Shown one piece after another: positions 26,560 through 41,100 of a stretch of 64,000 nucleotides of DNA. This stretch comes from Owenia fusiformis (taxonomy: Eukaryota; Annelida; Polychaeta; Sabellida; Oweniidae). The stretch lies in NCBI GenBank assembly GCA_903813345.2, contig CAIIXF020000009.1, positions 36,139,759 to 36,203,758 on the forward strand, in the 5' to 3' direction. The position numbers were made by a program, and so were the translations under genes. Within the stretch, counting starts at the first letter, position 1. Every line of letters begins with the position of its first letter. Below the pieces are notes generated by a model. The model ran no database searches and was not told the DNA's origin. It worked only from the letters and a program-made list of their open reading frames with translations.

Positions 26560-27056
26560 GGGGGGGGGGGGGGGGCCCATACTTTCGGGACACCCTGTAT
26601 ATGTAAATATTTTTCAAAATGGCAACCCACTAGCCAAAGTTTCATAGTCATTGTGTCATGTTTATGAGTATTCAATATTCATGGATCAAATCTGAACAAA
26701 ATCGCTCTTTGGCTTTTTGAGTTAGAGTAAAAATGTAAAATAACAGACATAAAAATGGTCACCAGTGCTACAAAAAGTGTTGTTAGACAGTCTGCCATGC
26801 TTATAGTATTCACATATCAAATATGAACAAAATTGCTCTACTTCTTTTTGAGTTAAAAGTAAGGTCAAATAACACACATAAAAATTGCCCTTTTCACGAA
26901 GTGTCATCATAAAGTGTCCCATGCTTATAGTATTCTCGAGTCAAATATTAACAAAATCGCTCCACGATTTTTCAAGTTATTGTTAGCAAGACACATAGTT
27001 AAATATTAACAAAATCGCTCCACGATTTTTCAAGTTATTGTTAGCAAGACACATAG
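26560..27056 (-). repeat. Reverse-oriented diverged units, mariner-like end and 58-bp duplication
   Basis: From 26680 on, four diverged units of the same family run in reverse orientation (each with ATCAAATATGAACAAAATYGCT). A 58-bp segment containing AACAAAATCGCTCCACGA is tandemly duplicated at about 26941-27056. Just before, a poly-G run is followed by TTTCGGGACACCCTGTATA, which looks like one end of a mariner-type element (TACAGGGTGTCCCGAAA in reverse). Confidence 0.6.
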
Positions 27057-27305
27057 TTTGCCTGGAAACCTGTAGACAACCCTTGAGACACAAAGTTTCA
27101 GGACGGAAAATCCAAAATAACCTCTTAAACATTTAACCAGAATACCCAAAAACTGATCAGTTCTTAACTTTCATATGTAGAATCAACCCTGAAATTTCAG
27201 ATGAATCCCTTTAATGGTTTGGGTGAAAACCTGTAGACAACCCTGGAGAGACCAGATTTCAGGACGGAAAATGCAACATGGTCACCTTAACATTTACCCA
27301 GAAAC
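27056..27305. repeat. Diverged direct repeat, period about 165 bp
   Basis: AAACCTGTAGACAACCCT followed by TTTCAGGACGGAAAAT occurs at about 27067 and again at about 27230, each followed by ACATTTAMCCAGAA. It continues the transposon-derived block to the left. Confidence 0.6.
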
Positions 27306-28292
27306 TAATTAACTAAACCAACCTCCTTGATCAAAAATAAAATTTCCCAACAGGAGTTATCCACTTTGTTATATAAACGTCTTTATAACCAGGTGGGGAC
27401 CAGTGTTTTGCTGTCAAGACATTCTGTCCCATTTTTGAGATTCGTGTGCAGAAAGTACTGTATGTCATAACAGAGTTCCCAAAATTCAGAGTTGGAGATA
27501 TCAAAATAATGAGGTCTATAGCTAATGCTAGCTTTCAAACACTTAAAGGTGAATATCAATCAACCTTTGAAAAATCATGATAATGTGGAGTCTTAACCTT
27601 GATTAGTCTTCCTAGAATTTTAATCATTAAGCAACATTCACAATTTACTGCATGGAACTACCACATGATGCTTGATGTTGCTGGCTATTGTCATGAGGTA
27701 TGTACTCAATGGCTGTATAGCCTCGTGAATAACAGCTTTGTGGATTATGAGCAAAAAAAGCTTTTTCTTCAAAACAATTCAAAAATTTTGAAATCAAGTG
27801 ATATTTGGTTCAGTTTACTGTGCCAGCACAGTAGTTGTGGGTCCTATATTTGACAAAGCATAGTGTAGATGTCCACCTTTGAATTTACAAATTGCGATCA
27901 CATGAAATAGATACTATGGATAGACATAAAATGAATGTAGATATGAACATCTATGAAAGGCAGTATGTATCCCCAATGTTGACAAACGAGAGAGGAACAA
28001 ATAATGGAGGGATGCTTCAACCATCCCACAAGCTCACTGTTTGAACCAAAATTCACCAACAATAATAAATATTGATGCCATCTCGATATCCTTACATTTT
28101 TCTATTGTGTTTTTGATTCCACATATTTCCTCTTATTTGGGACATAATGGTACCAGGTTTGCTTCCCATTCATTCTATTCAAGAGATGCTTTGCCAATTC
28201 ACTTTGTGAAGGCAAAACAAAACTGGCATTTCATAGCCAATCAACACATTTCATTCAACTAACTCCATGTATTTTAGGTTGCAGTGAAAGTC

Positions 28293-28298
28293 TTTATT
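28293..28298 (-). terminator. RPS14: RPS14 poly(A) signal
   Basis: AATAAA on the minus strand 24 bp after the stop codon, giving a very short 3' UTR, as is usual for ribosomal protein mRNAs. Confidence 0.75.
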
Positions 28299-28321
28299 TT
28301 GCCATATATTGTACAATAAAT

Positions 28322-31502
<3,181 letters not shown>

Positions 31503-31798
31503 TCTTGATATTTCTGTTGTGATCTACAATACGAGTACAAAGTCCGGGTTAATTCATATAAGTAACACGACGAGAATACAAATATAGCCTAATATAGAGA
31601 AAAATTGAGATTTTTATCCATTTTTATGGGAAGTATGGAATTTCAGATGACTATTTTGAGAAAGGGATGCATGATCGGTAATAAATCTGGTGATGCTTAT
31701 GGAGGAATAATATGGTTATAGCCTTTGAGTCGGTAAGAGGTTATAGCTTTCTAAGATGGCTAAGATATTTAGCGATACTTGAGGAAAATTTTACTAAC

Positions 31799-31829
31799 CT
31801 ATCTGAATGGTGCACGAGATTTTAAAAAG
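31799..31829 (-). promoter_or_regulatory. RPS14: RPS14 5' UTR exon with TCT initiator and upstream ETS-like site
   Basis: On the minus strand GTCCTTTTTAAAA fits the pyrimidine-rich TCT initiator typical of ribosomal protein genes, placing the start near 31829. A donor (ATAG then GTTAGTAA) ends this short exon at 31799, and it would join the coding exon at 31523. CTTCCGG, an ETS/GABP-type site, lies at 31875-31869, about 40 bp upstream of the start. TCT initiators mark mRNAs under growth-dependent translational control. Confidence 0.65.
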
Positions 31830-32168
31830 GACGAGACTTGAAACGAGAACACGAATGTACGAAACTTGCCGGAAGTCTCCGATGTGGGCCGAGTACCTTT
31901 TGTTATTGTTTTGAGTGCAAAATGAATAGCCGAATCTAAGTCGTTTTTTCCGCACTTAATGGTACTTGTGACTCATCTGACCCATGTGCAGTGGTAGATG
32001 AATACTATAACTATACAAAGATGTCTTCATAATAGAAATCAAACGGCTATTCGAAGAGGTTGGGGAAATTTTTGAAGCCGTCTGAAGAAAAGAACTGCCC
32101 CGAAAAATCTCAGCTGTGCTGAGACCTTGAAAAACTAGGCCACATTTGAGACTTTATATCTCAATACT
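31830..32168. promoter_or_regulatory. Divergent RPS14/ZSWIM8 promoter interval
   Basis: Only about 340 bp separate the inferred RPS14 start from the first ZSWIM8 codon, so both genes must share this interval. No TATA box in a fitting place was seen for ZSWIM8. The exact ZSWIM8 start is unknown; its 5' UTR is at most about 300 nt unless it begins inside RPS14. Confidence 0.6.
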
Positions 32169-35100
32169 ATGGCCAACATGGACTTTATGTTTGATTGGGA
32201 AGCCGAAGGAGATAGGTTTTCATTCGAGGATAGTGACAGATTTGATGAGGATTCTATATGTTCATGGATTAGTGAGCCTGAAAGTTTATGCAACAACTGG
32301 AGGGGTTGGAAAAAACAAAATGGTGGCACAGTAACTCAAGTGGCCAGCACATCAAATAAGGGTAAGTGGCCCATTTGATGAAGTATTTTGAGTGTCTGTT
32401 AAAGCATCTTCCAGGTACACACATTTACTTCAAGTATATTCAGAATTTTGATCTAAACATTGGTGTTTTCCCAGATTTTTTCCAGAAACAGTTTCGCCTT
32501 TAGTCTACAAGTTCAGATCTGAGATGGTCAAGTCATCGACTCAATCATCAATTGTTTTCCCTAGGGCTACACCTACCGTGTTCATTTGAGAAATGAATTA
32601 TGAGGGTTGATTTTGTGAAGCTGCTTATTAGAACAAGATATTATGTAAATAGGAAAAATAAAAAACAAGAAGAGGGCTATGTCCGAAAACCATGTCACAA
32701 TAGAAATTGAATCTGATATGACTGTGTCCTGTATATTGGTATTTTTGATGATTTTGAAGTGAGGGGGATTGGAAACCAGTGTTCAACTCGATGCGATATT
32801 GCTATTCGTGCCTGTATATTTCTTTGGCTTCAAAGAGAATGACCGATATTCTTGATTTTGAATTTTGTATTCATAACATGACTACTTTATACCCATATAT
32901 GGAGTGGCGAGTGGCGTCCCTGGGAGCCGATCCTCCTTTATTTTGAAGTGAACTTACTGTCAAAATACTCGAATTCTCACATTTCCAATAAATACTAAAA
33001 CCTGCCAAAGAAGACACCCCCCCCCCCCCGTCATCATAACGCAAAACTGTGGCTATGGATACAAATGTGAAAATCAGAATTGATGCTTTGGCATAAATTT
33101 ACAGAAGCACATAGATCTTGGGCACCTTGATCCATCCCTGCAACTATATATGAATATATAAATCATTGGGTTGGAAATTGCTTGCATGGGGTATATGGCT
33201 TAACATGGATCAGTTAGAAACTAAATACAAAAATATAGTAATACGCTACTTCAGATATATTATATAATATAATGATGCATACAATATAGCATGCTACACG
33301 AAAAACATTGCCAAAAATGATAGGAAAATGAAACAAAGAAACATCAAGCACATGGAAAACTTCATACATTACATTTTATTGTTCACAACAGTTGAATTAT
33401 GAATTGAAATATAAATCAATAGTATAAGCCTGAATTGAGGCTATATATTAAATTATTCTATTGTAAATATGGATGTTTTTTTGTACTTGATAAAACAATG
33501 AACTGGAAGCAGAAACAGCTGAGCTTGATAACCCAAAACGGGATCCTGATTATATCAAACCACATGTATTCAATAGTGTTGGTTGAGAGAATGACAAAGG
33601 GTCATTGAGTTCTTTAATAAAAGGATGTTATTTATAAGCAATCCTTTACTTCCTAATCTTTTTAATGAAATATGCCAGTCAAATGAAAAATAAAGTCTCT
33701 CCAACCTTAAGTTTAATAATCTAAATTTTTATTGAGCACATTTGAACATCTTTATTGTCTTGTCGCTTTCAATAATAATTAATAGGAGTTTGACTGAGCG
33801 TTTTACATCCACGATTAACTATTATATTACCTTAAACAAAGGGAAGCTTTGAATGCAATAAACTTGGCGATATAGAACGAAAATTGACATTGATTTATTA
33901 AAAAATACTAAAAGTGAATAAACCCCTGTGACAGATATAAATTTTATCCCTAACCATATTAATGATTGATCACAATGGTTAATTATATTATTATGAGATG
34001 CGCACATATATAGTTCATAATATTCATTAAAGTTAATTACTTTCCTCGTCATCGTATTAGACAGAGGACTTGATGAACTTTGTATCCCTTTCCTATTTGT
34101 TCTCTATTGTATTCTAATCAGAACAAATTTTGCCCTTAACTTATTGAGATAAAGTTCGAACAAGGACTCATATCCTACAAAATAAACATTAACCAGTGTT
34201 AAACATTTAAAGGTTCACACCGCCCTTTAATAACAATCAACCATTTTTAAAGTTCAGTTTCATTGTTAAGTTTTTTTATAGCGACATATTGCAATTATAT
34301 TGACTGTATTGTGCCCATTATTTATAAAATATTATACCTGATATAGAAAACATATTCTGATTACACAGATTTAAAGTACTTGAACTTTAAGATTTTTTCT
34401 TCATAATCATCCTATAAAACCTCAACTATTTCAGAATCATGCTAGGATATGCCCAATATTCATATTTGCCTAAATGTGGTTTTCTGATCTATGATCAACA
34501 TTCTTTTATTGTATGTTGTTATATAACAATATTGGCTTTTTTTCTTTGTCTAATACTCCCACGCAAATTCATGATCAAGGAGGATTGCCTCCCAGCATTC
34601 TTTCAATATCCTCTTTTGACTCAGATGTGGTCTAATTTGGTAATAGTATTACTCTAATGTTATTCTCCAGTGGAAGCATTTGAATGAGAGATGAACCTCA
34701 TTGTTGGTCCATTCTAAAAAAATCACCAAAGTATGCTGGGAGCCAATCCTCCTTTATTCATGAATAGCAAAGGATTAGAAAAAGAAGAAAGGATCATTAG
34801 CTCTTGGGAGACCCTGGGATATATCTTCATCCGTTTTACCCTTAGCAAACATATTTTAATCAGTTAAAATATCTTCCTGGTCCTCAGACAGATAGTTTAA
34901 TTATTTTCCTATACCTCCCATGGATACCATAGAAAAAATCTTTAAAATATTATTGACCTGTTAACCCCTTTATTCAATATAATGCTTTGAGGAAAAATCC
35001 AGGTTAATTGCTTATATTTGTGCACAAGATGATTGTTTCACACCAACAAGGAACAATGGCTTAAAGACCATCAATGAAGAACATGTAATGATCCCAATAT

Positions 35101-38100
35101 GTACCAAATAAACTATGGGAAATGCATACCCTATTCAATAATCAATCTTGCAAATGTTTGATTTTATAATTTATTGGTTATAAATAAATAAAGGTATTCC
35201 CTTAACATGTAAAGATGGTAAGTGAAGTGCCAGGGACGTGTATAAATATAGATTAGCATATTTGGTCTGCAACCAGGTTATCTTCAAGGTTTTTTAGAAA
35301 CCAGGTTTTTAACCTGACCTCATAATCACCTATTAATCACCTTTCAGACAGTCTCCACTGCAGTGTTTATGTTGAGAGTATCTTTGTGTGCCATGTGAGG
35401 ACAATAGAGTAGACTAAATATTGAACTCTCTCGAGTTCAATGGTCCCAGGGCCAGGTCATTGGTGGGCCAGATATGTCCCTGAATGTGTGCATAAATTAT
35501 GTTGATGTAACAGTAGTAGGGCTAAAGGTATGATGAATGAGTCGCACAGATGTTGATGGTATCACAGAGAATTTGTATAATGCCAGCCAACTTAGTATAT
35601 ATATTAGGGAGTTTAAGCTTGCATATAAATTGAAATGCCAACCTGATATGTTTGACCAATCACCCACACAAATGCATCACTTAAATGTTTTCCGTTCACG
35701 TTTACAAAGTTAAACTCTGAAGAAATTAAGAGCTTTAAAATGCTTTTTATTTGAAGCAACTAACTCAATTTTAAAGGGAGTTACATCAATTTTTGTAAAA
35801 TTCAAAACAAATCTTAATCTTTTTGCGTTGCTTATGCCACAATCACAACCCCTGATCTGAAAACTGGATTTTCGTGGCGATCGCACCCCCCCCCCCCCCC
35901 TAACTGAAAGCTGACTACGCCCCTGCTTTGTCTTAGTATGATTGAAAATTGACAGTAAATTGACCAATGAAAATTAATTAATTTTTGAGATAATCCTTTT
36001 CAGTTTGTAGATTTATATGAAAATATTATTTCATAAATGAGATACTAAACATTGAAATGTAATTGATAAAAACATTGTTCTTGTAATTTTGTCTTCACCA
36101 CATTTTAAATTGTCAAAAAATTCAAATCAGGGAATACTTTGTGTAACTATTTCAGGATCTAACAAAGATTATTTCTGATTGTGTTTCAGGTCAGAATATT
36201 GAATATGCTAAAATGTTTTTGTTTGTATGCACAAAAAATGAAATATAACTATTATAAAATAGGTAATATCCTTTTATAGCCATTGGATTATTTGAAAAGG
36301 CTTTGTAACAGAAATACAATTCTACCCTTTACTTTGATACATCCATTCTACATTTTAAGGAATAACGATTTTAAGGAAAGAAAAGCAAAAAGAGGCATTC
36401 CTTTTAAAAACATGGATACCAGAAACAAGAATAGCCTTAAATGTCTTAATCTTTTTTATTATTTTATTTTGTAGATGGTCTGACATCACTTGTTGAGCTC
36501 GCATCTCAAACTGTTGCGTGTCACATCCCATTTGAAGTAATAGAACATTTCTACCCACCTGTTCCTGAACACCTTCAACTACGAATTGCATTCCTAAGCT
36601 TCCCTGAACTTGAAGAAGATATTAGGTAAGACCATTTAGCTCTGGTATAAATACATATATGAGGGTTATTTAATGGGGGGTTTTGGATACAGGGTATATC
36701 CTGAGGGAAATACAATATATCTACCCAAGGGACTGAAGGTAGACGTATTGGATGTCCAGAAAATGCACTGAATGAAATTCTGCTTCAGATATCAATTATA
36801 TTCCCACATGTTATTTACCTAAGGATGAATAACATTAAGTTTACAAGCATTTTTATTACACCACCGCCAACAGTGGTAATTTTCAACTTTTAGTGGCGGT
36901 GGTTGGTGCTTGGCATCGGTAACAAGTATAATAACAAATGGCAGGTGGTGATATTTTGCATGTTAATGAAATATGAATGAGAGCATGTCTAGGTGAAGAC
37001 TTCAAGAGACTTGAGAAATGGCAGGGATTAAAATCAATCTGAATCTCTAAAGGGAGATGATGTGATATAGTTTGTGGTTTACAGCAGATGCTGGGTGCCT
37101 ATTTCATTTTACCTGCTCTGTAAAATTAATTTTATCTGAGAAATTCAAAATTCCAACTCAACCCACTCTTTTCCTGTGAGTTCCATTGTCATAGTTGATC
37201 ACCTAATACATTTAGAATGCTTGGGCTTTCTCATGTTTTCAGATACTAATACATCAAAAATGTTCAAATTGCACCAATTACCATACAGATCATTAGTGTA
37301 GCTTGACCCCTGGGCCCCAGTGGTTGGCCTCTTTTTGGCTTGGGATATAATTCATTAACGACAAATTAACACCACGACTCCACAAAAATCCTTGCCAAAA
37401 CATTTAAAATTCAAACAGTTAAATGTATAAAAAACCTCTTATTATCTGTTCTCAAACACATTTGTCAAAGTTGACAGTCCTGTTGATTTGAAGGATGTGA
37501 ATATGGAAACATAAGAGGATGTAGTTCTAACTTCAACCCCTATAAACAATGTCTAACTCTTAGACTTTGAGACCTTTATGTCTGATTACTGATTTATTTT
37601 ATTTATTTTATTTAATTTAATAACAGTCTGATAAAATAAAGAAGTTGTTTTCATGTTGTGTGTTTTATGATATGTGTCACCGCATCTTGAGTTGTACCCA
37701 CAAATAATTCATCCCATCATGATAAACCATGACATCTCATTTCTTCTCAGCCCAGAGAATGATGCTATGACTATCAAAATGAATTCCTCCCTCGAATTCC
37801 CAAACACAATTGCACACAATAATACCAAATTCTGTGAAATCAGACAGACAGAGCCAGGCAGCCACACAAAACCAATACATGCTTTTAGTAATCAGTTCCA
37901 TGCATAATGATGCCTTAACTATATGGTAGTGAATTCTTCAGATTGGCAGGTTAGGGTGCTCTGTATGATCTTCTTATTGAACCCATTTATATATTTCTCC
38001 TATAGTGAGGAGTGTGGAACAGGTGAACTCCATATGTAATGTAGAAAGGGTCAGTTTCTTTGTATTCATGAACTCTCTGATCATGCAGAAATTAATAGAG

Positions 38101-41100
38101 ATATCACTGTTAGAAAAAGTTGATAGCTTAAGAGAGTGGATCACTATATAATATGTCCACTTGGAAAAGTTTCACTGTACTGTAATAGCTTTATTGAGCA
38201 GTAGTATATAGAGATCCTGTACCATCCCTTTGTATACTTTATTAATGGACATGGCATCGGGTGTATTAAGGCACCGTGCTGTAAAGAAGATATTGATTGG
38301 GCTAAAGCAAAGTACATCCATAGGTAGACTGAAGCTAGACATGAAATCTGCAGCAAATCTGTGCAGGCAAAATCTGGATTTTATAATATTGACATGTAAT
38401 GTGTTTTAAGATGCTATCAGAATCTGTTCTTCTGGAATCCCAGGGTTCTGCGTACTAACATTCCTAATACATGAATACGAGCTATTTTCGTCAATAAACG
38501 TGATCCTAAACCACATTATTGAGATCAAATTAATGTTTCTTTGAATATCACATCATTGAACAGTTTTCAACTTTGGTAATCTCTCGTTTCAATCAGAGGG
38601 TTGCCTAAGTTTTTGACTCGAGCATATAATTTACATTTTACATGTATTTTTATCAGGTACAGGAATATCAGGAATTGGAAGAACCATAGAAACATAAACA
38701 ACTCTCAATGAAGAAATAAGTTAAAATAGTAGAAAATCATTGTTTTTTCAATTTGATGTTTTTCATTGTTCAATTGGAGCTGAGATTCTAAATTGAAAAG
38801 AACTGAGATATATGATTAGATTAGAGTCTTGTTGAAAGATATAAGTACATAGTTAAAATACAATAATATTGAACTGTGAGGATCGTTTTTTATGAGGCCT
38901 TGTATATATTAGATGATTTTGACAAACTATATTTGTTTCTATTGATTGGCTTGTTCTTGCATCTTGTTATAGTCAGTCAAATTAACACCATCATGTTTTG
39001 CACAAAGCATGCTAGAAATATACTAAAAGTGTTTGTTAAGGGAAATTTTTTATATGAACATGTTCAATATGTCAATTCTATTGATTTTACCTTTGCCGTA
39101 AATTGTTGTAATTTCAATAAATTGCATCAATTTTAAACTTGTTTCTTTTCTGTCTTGTCATCAGTGTTGAATCTGTTGATGTATCCTTAGCTAATAGTAG
39201 AACGCAAGATACTCTGCCATTTATTTGTGGCAATTAGCTTACTCACATCAACTATTCTGGTCAAGTGTTGCAATATACCAATCATAATATTACAGACCTA
39301 TATCCAAATGAATTTGTGAAAAATGCTACAATTTCATATATAATGTACAGGTATCTTATATACAGTAAGTGCATGTGTTTGAAAGATGCAGTCTTTCATA
39401 TCATTCACATCATACCAGATTATAAGGAAAATGAGACAAGGCTCAAATTGATCCAGATTATAAGGAAAATGAGACGAGGCTCAAATTGATCCAGATTATA
39501 AGGAAAATGAGAAGAGGCTCAAATTGATCCAGATTATAAGGAAAATGAGAAGAGACTCAAATTGATCCAGATTATAAGGGAAATGAGATGAGGCTCAAAT
39601 TGATCCAAATTATAAGGAAAATGAGAAGAGGCTCAAATTGAAGGATTATAATGAAAATGAGAAGAGGCTCAAACTGAACCAGATAATAAGGAAAATGAAA
39701 AGAGGCTCAAATTGAACCAGATTATAAGGAAAATGAGAAGAGGCTCAAATTGATCCAGATTATAAGGAAAATGAGAAGAGGCTCAAATTGAACCAGATTA
39801 TAAGGTAAATGAGAAGGGGCTCAAATTGATCCGGATTATAAGGTAAATGAGAAGGGGCTCAAATTGATCCGGATTATAAGGTAAATGAGAAGGGGCTCAA
39901 ATTGATCCGGATTATAAGGAAAATGAGACGAGGCTCAAAATGATCCAGATTATAAGGTAAATGAGACAAAGCTCAAGTTGATCCAGATTCTGGAGCATGT
40001 CAAAGAAACAAATGGAGATGAACCTAAAAAATAAAAAAAATTCCTGAGGAGCCAAGATGCTCTTATAAATCTCATTCATTTTATGAAAATACCTGGATCT
40101 AAATAGAGTGTGTAGTGATAAAATATATGATGTTACATGCGTTCTAGTAATAGAGAGTACTCTTAATAGCATTAAGGCTACACTCTAAAGATCCTATGCA
40201 GGCAACATATAACCACTAAATGATTTGTCTTCATTAGCTTTATGGATATTTATTCAAATTCCCCAGTTCTCAGTCATTCGAAAAGATCAAGTGATCTGTA
40301 TATATCTTCTTAAGTTGCTTTCTGTCTGAAACTTAAAGACTATTAATGCTCAGCTTGGCTACAGTATTTATATGTTAGAATAAAAAGATGTAAGAAACAA
40401 ATCTGGAAAAAGATTCCACATTAAGGTTAGGCAGGTATTTCCACTGGTGCTAAATTTGAAATATGACATTAAGAAAACATTAGGAGCAACACTTGGAAAA
40501 CAAAAAAAGAAATACATGTATCTAAGAAACATTTATGAACCCACTTCCAGAGACTAAGCAGTTCTAGATCAGTTTTGTCATATTAATCTCATATTTTATT
40601 GAAACTAAAAATGATCACATTGCAGTTATAGCTGTACATGTACAAGTACATGAACATGTAATTGCTGTAAAAGGGAGAAGGGATGACATTAGGAAATCTT
40701 TTTATTATGACTTATGAGAATCAGCTGACATTATTTGGCTTGTACATCCTCTTTTAAACATGTACTGATGCATGTAGAAGTATTTCCTAATGTGGGATGT
40801 ATGGGGGTTAGAACATATCCTTTTTGGCATATTTCTACCATTTTATCCTCTGGTTCTCTTTGGTGATAAAGGTCAAATTATGATTTTCTTATGTGGCCAA
40901 TATTTTCAGGTTATCCTCATGTTTGGCCAATTTTTCAGGTTATACTCAATTGTTTGGCCAATTTTTCAGGTTATACTCATGTTTGGCCAATTTTTCAGGT
41001 TATACTCATTTTGGCCAATATTTTCAGGTTAAACATACTCATGTTTGATTGATATTTTCAGGTTATACTCATGTTTGGCCAATGGGAGTGCAGATGAATT

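Larger units (their letters stand above)
21597..28274. other. EFA6 3' UTR and convergent intergenic region
   Basis: No recognisable protein gene between the EFA6 stop and the RPS14 3' end. Candidate poly(A) signals AATAAA for EFA6 lie at 22647-22652 and 24618-24623 among others; which is used cannot be told. A segment at 25270-25470 is less AT-rich and reads like old repeat sequence, but I could not classify it. From 26 kb on it is transposon-derived (entries below). Confidence 0.6.

Noticed and set aside
38876-39136. 86-codon open frame in ZSWIM8 intron 2
   Set aside because: Composition is that of AT-rich intron, and there is no family match or fitting splice sites.
39414-39988. CRISPR-like regular repeats
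   Set aside because: Units abut with no unique spacers and the DNA is eukaryotic; it is a minisatellite.
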